Positions 46,290 to 56,593 of a DNA stretch of 64,000 nt are shown one piece after another. Every line of letters begins with the position of its first letter. The stretch's first letter is position 1. The position numbers were made by a program, and so were the translations under genes. Source of the DNA: Dipteris shenzhenensis. Taxonomy: Eukaryota; Polypodiophyta; Polypodiopsida; Gleicheniales. Location of the stretch: NCBI GenBank assembly GCA_047967505.1, contig CM106541.1. One strand, 5' to 3'. The notes under the pieces were generated by a model. It had not been told where the DNA came from and searched no databases. It was given only the letters and a program-made list of their open reading frames with translations.

Positions 46290-47201
46290 TGATCTAGTTC
46301 AACATGACAAGCTCAAGAGAGTTTGATACCCAAATACACCAAGGTCAATGATTACAAGCAATGTGCACACAGAAGGAGCATAGCTCAAACTCAAGGAGTT
46401 TGATCCCCAAATACCCTAAGCCCACCCCAAAGTCCAAAGATTCCAGGCAACATGCACAGGCTGTATGTTCTAGTTGCCCCTACCCAGAACAAGGAGGTGT
46501 AGGAACAAGGGATGCGCACTTCTGGGCCACGAAGAGTGCATGTGCCTTGCATTGTTCAGCTCCACATCCACAGGAAATAGCAACACCAACAAAAATAGCC
46601 TCGAAAGAAATATAGCTCAAACTCAGGGAGTTTGTTCCACAAATATTCCGAAGAAAAGGCTTCCCAAGGTGAAGGCATGAGGGCGCTTAGGAAGTTTGAG
46701 CCCCAAATCATCTGAGCCTAGGAGTGGCGAGGCTAACACAAGCGCTATTTGGGAATTGGTTAGGACCACCTCCTAATACCATGTTTGTCCCAAGTGCTTT
46801 AATATGGTTAACACAAGCGCTATTTCCGCTAGTAGGGAGAGTCGGTAAAGAATAGCAATATGCCTTAGCGCCCTACGAGCCCAAGAGCCCATGGTTGTAA
46901 AGTGAGGGAGAGTGCTAAAAAGGAGAAGGGTTGGCCTCCCTTCAAAAGGTGACTTGTATAAAAGGACAAATGTTTGACTTCGGTCTTCATTGTTGTTTGC
47001 ACAAGTTTGAATACAAGCTCCCTCTTCTCTTCCAAGAGAGGGTTTTGGGTGTTCTCTTGTTTCCATTGTAGTGCCTTTGTGGTTCTCACTCTATCCCCCT
47101 TGTCCTTCTTCCCTTCCTCCTCCTCCCTTCTCCCTCCTTCTTTGTCTCCCCTCCCCTCTTCCTCTTCCCCCTTCCTCGTGTGAAACCACATTATTGCAAC
47201 A
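46290..47201 (+). repeat. Candidate LTR, family R1, plus orientation (about 910 bp)
   Basis: Inverted copy of 6988-7921. It begins TGATCTAG and ends TTGCAACA. A TATA box (TATAAAAGG, 46957-46965) precedes a conserved block with GTTTGCACAAGTTTGAATAC and then a pyrimidine tract (47085-47178). The left half holds repeated CTCAAACTCAAGGAGTTTGA blocks. It follows the extra ORF, so it may be the 3' LTR of the gypsy-like unit, although no matching 5' LTR was found near 37-39.7 kb. Confidence 0.6.
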
Positions 47202-48355
47202 ATCCGGAGGCCACTTGAGTGACACCTACGAACGGCTCGTGCTATGCATTGCTCCCACAAGGAGTAGCCGAGAGTGGAAGCTCCATCGGCATATCTTCAA
47301 CTACCCCACGGCATGTGAGTCACCACTAAGACCCACCACATCCATTTTGGAATGGCCCCATGTTGTTGTGGTGCTCTTGGTGTTGGTGGACTAGAGCTGT
47401 GAGCCAAGGGAGTTGTAGGAGCTATAAGTCATGGCTAGCTGTCCATGAGGTCATCTGTGGTGCAGGAGCTGAATGGAGTCATAGACTGAGCTATTGTGAA
47501 TGAGCTAATCCCTAGCGAGGCACTAGAGCTATGTTGAGCAGAGGCATTGCTATTGGCGTTGCTTAGAGTAGAAGGCGTTTGGCTTCAAGTTGCGTTGAGG
47601 ACATTGAGGATCTTCAAAAGCCTTGCTACTTTTGTTGCGGATGCTAGGACTAGCATTGTAGGCGCTGCATTGGGAGCTCAGTGGCTAACTGTGCATGAGC
47701 TTGGAGCTTAACTTTATTTGAGCTGTCGATGTTGAATCCAACTGAGCCGCGTGTATCATGAAGTAGGCTTTTGAAGGTTGCTTGAAAACTACTTGTTGAA
47801 ATAATTACTTGTAACACCTAAGTGCAGGGCCTGAGGAAGAAGTCGAGCCCTTGAGGAGCTAGGTTTTGAGGAGGCTCCTCTCTCTCCCTCACATGAGCTT
47901 ACAGAGACCTTAGAGAACTATGCAAATCTCTCATAAAAGAGGAACTCTCTCAAATCTCTCATAAAGGAGAAACTCTCAGATCGCATAAGGAACTCTCAAA
48001 GGTCTCTTTGACCAAAGAAATCAGAGAATAGATTCTCTTTCTCATAAAACAGTTAAGAAATTACTCAAGGAACCTCTCAAAGAATAAACTCGAGAACTTG
48101 GACAAGGATATCTGAAGCTCCAAATGATGGAATCGGATGCTTTTCGATCCAAAACGGAGAGGAGAAGGAGCTCTACATGAAGAGGTAAAGAAGAGATGAA
48201 GGTGCCTCACGGAGAGGGCTTGTGCCTTGACGGAGCAAGGGCTTAAGGCCTTGACGAAGCAAGGGCTTGACTCTCTCTCAAACGGAAACTCTCTTGGAGA
48301 AGGATGCCTCGTGCAAGGAGGGCTTGACGCTCATGAAGAGAGTGGGAGCGCCATT
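47202..48355. other. Unassigned; short ACTCTC repeats near 47.93-48.02 kb
   Basis: The phrase AATCTCTCATAAAAGAG or GGAGAAACTCTC recurs about four times between 47925 and 48015. As this lies inside the primer site of a minus-strand R2 element (48356-48368), it would be that element's leader. Open frames show no motif. Confidence 0.4.
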
Positions 48356-48368
48356 GGTTCTGATACCA
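48356..48368 (-). other. Primer-binding site of a minus-strand R2 element
   Basis: The plus strand reads GGTTCTGATACCA, i.e. TGGTATCAGAACC on the minus strand, one base off the initiator tRNA-Met site used by Copia-1 and Copia-2. It directly abuts the R2 LTR, which confirms R2 as a copia LTR family. Confidence 0.85.
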
Positions 48369-48530
48369 TGATAGCGAAAGTGAGACAAGGAGAGAGAGAG
48401 AGAGGAGTGCACATGATATAGCTACCTATACACTAAGTGTATTGACAATGAACATGATGATATACATGTGAGCCCCTTAGGGTTAGGGTTAGGGTTAGGC
48501 CCTATGCCCTATGTGGATAGTGCAATTTAC
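48369..48530 (-). repeat. R2 LTR (5' LTR of a minus-strand copia), right boundary uncertain
   Basis: On the minus strand it ends ...CGCTATCA immediately before the primer site. It contains the GA-rich run, GTGCACATGATAT, TACACTAAGTGTATT and the (TTAGGG) array at 48477-48499 (three perfect units plus five bases). The expected TG start lies at higher coordinates but cannot be fixed because the other R2 copies are too diverged. Confidence 0.65.
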
Positions 48531-50037
48531 AATATCTTTAATAGTAGGACTCCTTCCAACTGGAATAATATTCAAAGTGATGTGTTGTGGTGCATCTGGT
48601 ACCAAAGGTGTGCTATTTCTAACAAAAAGAGATCAAAGACTGATGCTATTTTCTCATTCTTGATGTTGTCCTCAGGGTCGTGGAGACAACCTCCAACTCT
48701 TGGAGCAGCTCACTAAACAAATGCAAGCATGTATGAAAAAAGAGGAGGAATATGCAAAGAAGCATGCCACTTTCATTGTGAAGGCATGGTGGCTCATGGA
48801 AGCTTTAGTGGAGGTAATCATTGATGCTATAGATGAGACAAGTCTTCATGCATCAACACAAAGAGAACCTCGGGAGGGGAGAGGTGTCCATCTCGCCATT
48901 CGCCTTATCAATGATCCTACAGAGACTCCCTTTCCCCAAAAACATTTGGAATCACCCCCGCTACTGACGACCTCTCCAATCCTCACAACAAATGAGATCC
49001 GAAAGTTCAATACAAGAGACTTATTTCTCAGAATGACCTTGGAAGTAGTACGGCATGAAATTGTTAATGCTCTTGCTTCTGCAACTGATGCTGCGAGTGC
49101 TACCCAAAGTGTTGAGGAAGCCACTAGGCCTCACTCGACTCAAATTGCCATACAACAGGGAAGAGTCAGAGCCAACCAATGCCTTCATCTCCCTCCTGCA
49201 ATTCTGGGCACTATTAGTCTTAAGGTGTGGTCTAGAGATGATAGCACAGACTGTTGGCCCTTATCATATTACCAAGTGTTTATGTCCTTCCTTCCATTTT
49301 GGCTTACCGGGGAAGAGATATATTGATGTAATGTTTGTTCTCTCTCAAATAATAAAATCATACACCCTCATAAAATAAAATAAAAATTAGACTAGACTAC
49401 TCTACTTAGGATAAAAACCGAGAAAATGTGTCATTTATTAGGGACATCCGAGTGTCATATCCTTCAAGATTTGGGTCCCCATTATAAACTACATATATCT
49501 TTATATACAAGTCAACACAAATACCTTTGAAGAATTCGGGTGTAGGAAGTAAGCCTAATGAGCCTTTCCAACTAGGACTACTTGTCCACGTTTGCAACTT
49601 GGACATCATCAAGTTTCTACTAGAATTGTTGAGTGAAAATTCTCTTCTAATTTACATTCAAGCTTTACATTATCTCATGGATTTGCCCCAGAGTTGACCC
49701 TAGCTATGCAAAACTCTCTTAAACAAGATGAACTCCATTTTTAGTTCTCCCATTTTTAGCTCATTATGAGAGCTGAATGGAGTATGGCCATGGAATTATC
49801 CATTTCTATCCACATCAATTACATAGGGACAAAGTTCTTCAATCACGCCTCACCTTAATTGTGTTTCTAAAGACCAAGTGAGATGAGGTCTCATTTAAAG
49901 GCTTTGATGAAGCTAATTTGTTAGCACTATTTGAAATTACAATGAATCCCAAGCACCCTTCGTTGTTATGCAAAATATAATTCTCCCTTATAACCTAGAC
50001 TATCTTTCGCTCCTAGTTCAAGTCTCCAACAGAAAAT
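48531..50037. other. Unrecognised 208-codon ORF region
   Basis: A plus-strand frame is open 48700-49326 (208 codons). It starts MEQLTKQMQACMKKEEEYAKKHATF, continues with an EIRKFNTRDLFLRMTLEVVRHEIVNALASATDAAS stretch and ends in a tryptophan-rich tail. The N-terminal half has helical, charged character like some gag proteins, but no diagnostic motif. Upstream, 48540-48650 encodes VLWCIWYQRC, faintly like the end of LINE ORF2. I cannot assign it. No gene is supported in the rest of the interval. Confidence 0.3.
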
Positions 50038-50440
50038 ATGTCCATGTTGAGATGTTCTTACTTATGTATGAGATTGAGAATGGCCAAGGTGAAACATCAA
50101 ATATTTAGACAAAATAGAGACATTGTGATGAGCATTAGCTTCCTTTTCGCATATTTGGATCGTTTACTCTCAAGTTGTGCCACCCAATTTTTTGATGATA
50201 TTTGGATGTACTTAATACCCTTCGAACACCTGCATTGGAGTTTCATAGTGTTAATTTGGGGTCGTTTGTAGATTTCTGTTAAATATGCGACTACCATGTT
50301 AAGAGTTCTATCCCCTTTATCTAAACATTCTTGAATACAATGTGAATCAACCATCCCAAAAGCATTTATCATAATGGCAAATATAAGCAATGCAATAGGA
50401 CATCCTTGTTTCATAGACCTTTTGAGATGAAACATAATTT
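50038..50440 (-). pseudogene. LINE reverse transcriptase scrap
   Basis: The minus-strand frame 50435-50097 begins FHLKRSMKQGCPIALLIFAIMINAF, which is the LINE RT block F.L.RGVRQGCPLSPLLF. The following sequence is too decayed to recognise the catalytic FADD. The left part is shared with 33965-34060. It is a different, older copy than LINE-B (55610-56377), which reads RSIRQGCPLAPLLFAI at the same block. Confidence 0.65.
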
Positions 50441-50835
50441 AGATCTTGCTTTAAAAAGTAAAAATGAGACTTAAATAACAGTTGCTACTCTCCTCTTTTG
50501 CTTAATTGGAGGCTTCTATGCCATGGAGATAAAAGGGCAAAGTGGCCCTTGACATATAGCCAATGTTACAAAAAACCTGTAAACTATAAACATTTTCATT
50601 TTCACCGGTAAAATATATTTTCTCAATTTCATAAACTCTTCAAAATTTGGGCAATTTAATTATATTTGAACTAAAGAATCTGCAGATCTCAAAAAAACCC
50701 ATCAAAATTTTGAAACCCGAACACTGCCTTATATAGCCTTACCTGCCCCAACCAAGGCACAACTAGCCTATCAAGTAGACCCAGGTCAAGTCAAAATGCG
50801 CTCCCAACCCTCATCTCCTTAATAAATCGCAGGGT

Positions 50836-50843
50836 GTTGCCAG
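50836..50843. repeat. hAT target-site duplication, left copy (GTTGCCAG)
   Basis: Eight bases identical to 53851-53858; 8 bp is the hAT signature length. Confidence 0.94.
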
Positions 50844-50869
50844 CATAGTTATCGCGGAACGGCATTCCG
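50844..50869 (+). repeat. hAT left terminal inverted repeat
   Basis: CATAGTTATCGCGGAACGG...; pairs with 53825-53850. GGAAC words continue inward to about 51010. Confidence 0.9.
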
Positions 50870-51407
50870 CCTTCCTGGAACACCGGAATGCCGGTCCGGA
50901 GCTATAGGCGTGTCCGGAACGGGCGAAACGGGAGCAAAACGTGTCTGTCATGCAGAACATTCGGGAACGTGCCGGAACGTAGGGCAGAACGCCCGTTTTG
51001 GGCGTTCCGACCTGTGTGCTCCTGCGCGACGATGACGGCGACGGTTAGATAAGCTGCTGTGACTATTTTCTGGCTCGTTTGCTAAGCCTACTGCCTTCCT
51101 CCTTTGCTGGCCCTACTGTCCCAGCTGCCTGAGTCCTCTTGGCTACCCCCTTGACAGCCCGACACTCTCCCTACCTTGGCTACCCCCTTGGCTGCCCCCC
51201 ACACTCTCCCTACCTTGGCTGCCCCCTTCTCTTGCTTGGTTGGCACTTGACTCTTGAGCAGGTAAAATTTAAAATTTGACGCAATGAACATTGGAATTTG
51301 GATATTCTAGTTTGCTGCGTTTTTTTCCACTTAGTGGACACTTTACTTATGTCTCATGCAAGGGCATTTTGATTGTTTTTAATATTTTCAGCCATTTATC
51401 AATTTCA

Positions 51408-53484
51408 ATGGCACCTCCTTGTGGCATAGATGCAGAAAACAGATCCCCTTGGTGGAATGAGGTGGATCTTGTGTCCAGATATGATAGTGCAAGAGGACGA
51501 GGGTCACACAAGTGGAAGTGCCACTTTTGTGGTTCCATTAAGAGTGGAGGCACGGATCGTGTGCGAGCCCATTTAATGGGGGTTAGAGGCAAAGGCATTT
51601 CTGTTTGCCCTACAGTGTCAGGAGCAGATATCATACGATTGCAGGCACTTGTAGATAGACTTGATGTAGCAGGGAGTTGGCCCTCTGTTCTTGATCCTCG
51701 AGGTACATCATCATCAGCTGCACCTACAGGCGCGGCATCTTCAGCGAGTCCATCTACCCCATTATTTGGGGCTGCTCCACAGCCATCCGCTTCCCAGAGC
51801 CAGGCTTCAGGAGGTCCAGTGCAAGCTAGTCTTGTGGCATCATGGCACCCTGGGAGGAGGGCACAAGTAGATGCAGCAGTGGCACGGTTTTTTTATGCTG
51901 CAGATGTTCCTTTGGTAAAGGCCCGCAACCCATACTTTGCAGATATGGTGAAGGAGATTGCTTCTTTCGGACCTGGCTATGCTCCACCCTCATCCGAGGC
52001 ATTGCGCACTACACTTCTAGCCACAGAGAGGACGGCCATAGAGGATGCCTTGGGACCCATTCAAGATGTATGGCGTAGATGTGGCGTCACTATCATGGGT
52101 GATGGTTGGAGTGACAATAGGAAACGCTCCATTCAGGGTATCCTTGTATACTCCAGAGGATGTAGCTTTTTTATTAAAGCTATTGACAATTCAGAGGCGG
52201 GCAAAACTGCAGCGAGGTTGGCAAATATTTGGAGTGAAGCCATTGATTATGTGGGTCCCAATAATGTCATCCACTTTGTTTCTGATGGAGAGAACTCAAA
52301 CAGGGCAACATGGAGGATCATTGAGGATAGGTACCCACATATTTGCTTCACTCCTTGCATGTCACATGGGCTCAACAATATCCTCAAAGATATTGGTAAG
52401 ATGCAGTGGGTGGAGCCTTTTATTGAAATGGGCAATCACATTGTTTCATTTATCACTCGCCACCACTACATTTTGGCTGTATTTCGACACAGATCCCCAA
52501 AGGATCTCTTAAAGTATTCAAAAACACGCTTTGCATATCATTTCATTATGCTAAAGCGTCTTTTTGAAGTGAAGAATCATTTGAGGCAGCTTGTAGTTTG
52601 TGAGGAGTGGGATGCATGGCGAGAGCGCACCTCAGTGGCAGGTATTCGTCGATGTAGGTCCATAGTTCTCGATGACACTTTTTAGGACACTGTTGAGGCA
52701 TTGTTGCAGGTTGTGCGGCCAATCATTCTTATGTTGAGGCTTCTTGATGGAGATAAGCCTTGTATTGGCAAGGTGTACGAGGGGATAGACAGGATGATTG
52801 AGAGAATCCTATCTCTAGAGTCTCTACAGACTTTGGATGGGGGTAGGAGACAAGAGCTATCTCGTCTTGCGACAGGCAGGTGGACAAAGTATCACTCTGC
52901 ATTAGAGGCTGCTGCATTTGTGGTGGATCCAGAATTTCAAGGTAAAGGCCAAGAGACAGATGTAGAGGTTGTGCAAGGTTGGTATCTTGAGGAGGCTTGT
53001 ACCCAGTGGAGATGATAGGAGGGTTCGTGAAGACCTTTCCTTCTATCGACAAAAGAGAGGCCTCTTCGGTTTGCAGAATGCACAAAATGATAGGTTCAAG
53101 ATCTCTAGTGCACGGTGGTGGGAGGATTATGGGGCAGATACACCATTGCTGCAAAGATTGGCCATTCGAGTGCTTAGCCAGGGTGCTAGCTCCTCGCCCT
53201 ATGAGCGCTTATGGAGCAGTTTTGGGAACATTGCAAGCAAGAAGAGGAACAAGCTTGGTGTCCAGAAGGCAAATGACCTTGTATTTGTTAATGCGAACTT
53301 GCGTTTGCTTAACAAGTTCAAGGCTGAGTGTACTCCAGAGCCATTTATTGGATTTCCCCTTGATCTTGATGACAATGATGGTGAGGATCAGCCAGAGGGA
53401 GAGGATGATGTGGAGCAACATGAGGATGAGCATATTGAGGGACAGCCTGGACAGGAGGATGAGATCCCACTTGCTGATGACTAG
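51408..53484 (+). pseudogene. hAT transposase (BED finger, DUF659, dimerisation domain), interrupted
   Basis: Start ATG at 51408 (MAPPCGIDAENRSPWW); an open frame extends further upstream, but a possible 5' intron (donor near 51261, acceptor near 51391) supports the internal start. Residues about 35-62 form a BED-type zinc finger (KCHFCG...RVRAHLMG). A serine/alanine/proline-rich linker follows. DUF659-like catalytic region: RRCGVTIMGDGWSDNRKRSIQGILVYS, HFVSDGENSNRATW, ICFTPCMSHGLNNILKDIG. TAG at 52683-52685 replaces a probable tryptophan codon; a frameshift near 52975-53010 leads to the last segment with WWEDYG, LAIRVLSQGASSSPYERLWSSFG, the hAT C-terminal dimerisation block. An acidic tail ends at 53484. 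Only two lesions, so the loss of function is recent. Confidence 0.93.
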
Positions 53485-53824
53485 TCTTTGACTCACCAGT
53501 TACCTTGGCCCTTGACGCTAGTTTTGTACTTGTCATACTTGATACTTTTGTCATATGTACATTGTACTCAACAGCCAGCTTTTTGTATTTTCAGCTATTA
53601 TACATCCTCATGCAATGTACTTTCTTTTCAGTTTCAATTTGGAGTCTGGACTCTGGAGTCTTTAAATTTTTAATGTTTAAGACTTTAAAGTTTAATCTTG
53701 GATATTCAAATGTTTTGTCATTTTATGTCATATGCTGACATGTCATATGACATGGCGTTCCCCGACATTCCCGATCCGCTCCCGTTCCCGTTCCCGCTCC
53801 CATTCTAGCATCCGACGTTCCCGG

Positions 53825-53850
53825 AACGTTCCCATTCCGCGGTGACTATG
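53825..53850 (-). repeat. hAT right terminal inverted repeat
   Basis: Reads inward as CATAGTCACCGCGGAATGG on the minus strand, matching the left end. Confidence 0.9.
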
Positions 53851-53858
53851 GTTGCCAG
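53851..53858. repeat. hAT target-site duplication, right copy (GTTGCCAG)
   Basis: Identical to 50836-50843. Confidence 0.94.
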
Positions 53859-54026
53859 CCCTACATGGCCTGGTAAAACAGCCCACAGATTGGGCAGATC
53901 CACACACATATGTTAATGCCCTCATGTCCCACGAGTATGGCATTGCCTGCTTCTAACAGGACATGTGCTCCCATCATTCTGATTATCCTCCTCCTCCATC
54001 ACACTAATTTATGGTCTTCAGTCTTC

Positions 54027-54041
54027 CACTTCCCAGTTCTT
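54027..54041. repeat. LINE-B target-site duplication, left copy
   Basis: CACTTCCCAGTTCTT, identical over 15 bases to 63102-63116. The T run that follows (to 54046) is the LINE poly-A tail read on the plus strand. Confidence 0.93.
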
Positions 54042-54108
54042 TTTTTATTGAAATAGGTCTACTTATATATTAATCAAAACGACCAGATTACAACTAAAAC
54101 AAAAAGCT

Positions 54109-54974
54109 CTAAAGACGAGCTCTTACAGACTCATCAGGCAAGCTAGCTACCAACCATTTGGATTGGTTCACTATATCCATAACAGCCTTCTTACATGTCA
54201 GTAAAAACACATCAGTCTTGTTCATAGAGGCCTCACATCTAGCTAACCATATTCTATGAAGCGTTGAATATCTAATAACATCCCACATAATGGACTTATC
54301 TGTCCCGAGATCTGCTCTGAATAAGGCGGCACCCTTGGAGATATACTCCAGCCCTAGGTCCTTGGCACACCATGCTCGGATAGCTCCCCAGAGATTCCAC
54401 ACCCACGTGCATCCCCAGAACAGATGGGTTAAGAGTCTCCGCTCCAGCTTTGCAAATTTTGCATCCGTCGTCTACTTGTAGCCAGGGGACTAGGCTGCCT
54501 ACTGGGAAGTGTCCCCCTCCTATCCTCCACAGGAAAAATTTGACCCAGCTATAAGGAGTGGCTTTCCATGCCCGGCCAAATCTGCCCCTCCATGTTGTCT
54601 CCAAGTCCTCCCTCAGCCATCTGTCATTATATCTTTGATGCCAGCTCTCCTTGGCTGCACACATCGTATCCATTTGCTTCGCTGTCAGTTTGTTTAGCGG
54701 GATCCCTGAGTCCCATTCCCATTCCTCTGCAGTCGAGGCCGTTGAGGAGCATACATTATACGGCCACATAGATGGTATTTGGCTCATAATCCCAGCCCAG
54801 AAGATAAGCTCAGCTAGGGACAGCTGAAACGTGTCCTCAATCTGAGCTAGGGACATCCACCCTTCCACGTGTGGGTTCCACAGTTCTTCCCAACAGTGTA
54901 TGCCCTTGGCATCTATTTTCCCTGCCATGGCTTCATTTCCAACTGCAAAGCAGCCTCCTCCTGGCCACTTGCCA
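54109..54974 (-). pseudogene. LINE-B ORF2 C-terminal zf-RVT region
   Basis: Minus-strand frames read WRGRFGRAWKATPYSWVKFFLWRIGGGHFPVGSLVPW, then CKICKAGAETLN, and after a frameshift near 54400 the part with MWNLWGAIRAWCAKDLG and IMWDVIRYSTLHRIWLARC. This is the zinc-binding zf-RVT domain and terminal helix common after RT in plant L1 LINEs. The second cysteine-histidine cluster falls at the frameshift. The final stop is at 54109-54111, 60 bases before the poly-A tail. Confidence 0.88.
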
Positions 54975-55609
54975 TCACAACGATAATTTGAGTGAAAAGT
55001 CTGCATGTAGCCCTTTCCACCTTAGCTTGCTGACTCCTTCCTTCCACCCAACCACCAGCCTGTTAAGAAAACTAGACTTTAGAGTGAGCGGGGCAACCAA
55101 AAATAGTTTGGTCCACATATCCAGTCCCGTAAAGTGTTTGACAGATGCCATACGAATCGCATCCTCCAGGAAACCTGCCCAAGGCTCTTCAGACTCAAGG
55201 AAACGTACCCACAGCTTCATCAGAAAGGAGGTAGACCGCCTCCCAAGGTCTGGGATCCCAAAACCTCCCTGCGCCTTAGGTGCACACAGAATTGACCAAG
55301 AGAGCCACTTCCATTTAGTTTTCTTCCAGATAAAAGCTCTCAGCTCTTTCTCGATCAACAGCAGGTGGGATTTGAAAAGGCACAAACTGACAGGATATAG
55401 AATGAGGCCGGAGCCAAAATGTGTTTCACTATCGTGCATCTGCCAAGCATGGTCAGTGGCACCTTCGACCAAGCCTCTATCTTGGCCTTCATCTTTGGCC
55501 ACCACCACATGAATCTCTGGCGAATAGTAATCCCGACCCCAATGGGGACTCCGAGATGCCTGATGACTTGTCCCTTGGGCACCCACTGCAGACCCATTTC
55601 CTTCGTCCA
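54975..55609 (-). pseudogene. LINE-B ORF2 connector after RT
   Basis: Frames encode VPKGQVIRHLGVPIGVG, the post-RT block normally written YLGVPLG, then KIEAWSKVPLTMLGRCTIVKHILAP, and after a shift near 55355 LRAFIWKKTKWKWLSWSILCAPKAQGGFGIPDL (the typical FLW...W..LC.PK..GGLG..D). A stop at 55610-55612 separates it from the RT segment in the same frame. It is a standard LINE thumb region, damaged. Confidence 0.88.
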
Positions 55610-56377
55610 CTAAGGGGGGCCCTTCCTGGATACATACATAGCTTTGGATTTTTCCCATTGTATTTTAGAGCCTGAAGCTTCACAATGGACCTCAAACAGG
55701 CCTAGAACTATCTGAAGCTGTTCCGGATCTGCCTTGCAAATCGAGTTCGAGTCGTTTGCAAAAAGTTGGGCAAAGAGAGGGGCATTCGATCCTGGGATTC
55801 GCATTGGGTCGATCGATCCTCTTGTAATTAGCTTACGAAACATTGCAAGCAGCGGCTCAGTAATTATTGCGAACAGCAGTGGGGCCAAGGGACACCCTTG
55901 CCTTATGGACCTTCTGAGCACAAAGCCCTGTACTTCTGAGCCGTTCACCAAAACCGTGGCTGTTGCATTAGACATCAAAGCCCTGATTATAGACAGAAAT
56001 CTCTGGCCAAAGCCCATCGCTTGCAAAACCTCAGTGATGTATCCCCACTTGACTTGATCATAAGCCTTGTCGAAGTCAATGTTGAGGACAATGATTTCTT
56101 CCTTGTTCACCCATGCATGTTCCATTGCCAAGATGACATTCAGCACATTGTCTCTTCCTTTAACAAAGCCATATTGCTGTCCTGACACCACCTTAGGGAC
56201 GAGGCTAGCAATCCGGTTTGCCACCATTTTAGCTAGCAGCTTATATGCCACATTCAAAAGAGATAAAGGGCGCCAGTCCCCCAATTTCTCTGTCGGAAAC
56301 CGCTTGGGGATCAGCCTAATTAGGCCTCTATTTACTTTGGGGGAGAGGATCTCCCTTTCCCATGCAGCATTAGCCAT
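55610..56377 (-). pseudogene. LINE-B reverse transcriptase (catalytic FADD changed to FAND)
   Basis: 255 codons in one frame. RT motifs in order: RLIPKRFPTEKLGDWRPLSLLNVAYKLLAKMVANRI, QYGFVKGRDN, IIVLNIDFDKAYDQVKW (first catalytic aspartates), RSIRQGCPLAPLLFAI, and LFAQLFANDSN. The last should be FADD; the codon at 55754-55756 is AAC (asparagine), a G-to-A change on the coding strand, so the enzyme would be inactive even if the frame were whole. The segment ends at its 5' side exactly at the Copia-2 target site (56374-56378), and the missing N-terminal part resumes at 62319. Confidence 0.93.
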
Positions 56378-56378
56378 C
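56374..56378. repeat. Copia-2 target-site duplication, left copy (CCATC)
   Basis: Matches 62319-62323. Confidence 0.94.
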
Positions 56379-56578
56379 TATTGGGGTAAAGGCACTATGG
56401 CCACCCAAGTACAGTTAGTACACTTAAGTACAGTTAGTACTTTTATTGCTTATCCATTGATATAAAAGGTTGACTGTGTGCTAGGGGAGGTACACACACA
56501 TACTTCTTATCCCCACACTCTTGTGTCCATTGTGTGTGTCGGTGTGCTCTCTCCTTCTCTCTCTCTCCCACCCTCACA
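56379..56578 (+). repeat. Copia-2 5' LTR
   Basis: 200 bp. It begins TATTGGGG where the 3' LTR has TGTTGGGG (G to A in the terminal TG). It lacks 37 bases present in the 3' LTR (62154-62190); the break is at 56450/56451 with a 2-bp CT match. TATA box TATAAAAGG at 56461-56469. It ends CCCTCACA. Confidence 0.96.
56461..56469 (+). promoter_or_regulatory. Copia-2 5' LTR TATA box
   Basis: TATAAAAGG, conserved in the 3' LTR at 62201-62209. The 37-bp segment missing from the 5' LTR ends 10 bases upstream of it, so the core promoter remains but its upstream region has changed. Confidence 0.8.
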
Positions 56579-56580
56579 AG

Positions 56581-56593
56581 TGGTATCAGAGCC
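56581..56593 (+). other. Copia-2 primer-binding site
   Basis: TGGTATCAGAGCC, two bases after the LTR; complementary to initiator tRNA-Met. Confidence 0.95.

Larger units (their letters stand above)
50844..53850 (+). mobile_element. hAT DNA transposon, complete (3007 bp)
   Basis: The element is flanked by the perfect 8-bp duplication GTTGCCAG. Its ends are inverted repeats: CATAGTTATCGCGGAACGG at the left and, read inward on the minus strand, CATAGTCACCGCGGAATGG at the right, three mismatches in 19. Both subterminal regions (50855-51025 and 53755-53845) are packed with GGAAC/GTTCC words, likely transposase-binding sites. It encodes one BED-DUF659-hAT dimerisation transposase, damaged by one stop and one frameshift. 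Confidence 0.96.

Noticed and set aside
47900-48030. Repeated CTCTCATAAA phrases considered as a CRISPR-like array
   Set aside because: Units are imperfect, spacing is short and irregular, and the context is a plant copia leader.
54871-55512. 213-codon plus-strand frame
   Set aside because: It lies opposite LINE-B ORF2, whose motifs are clear on the minus strand.
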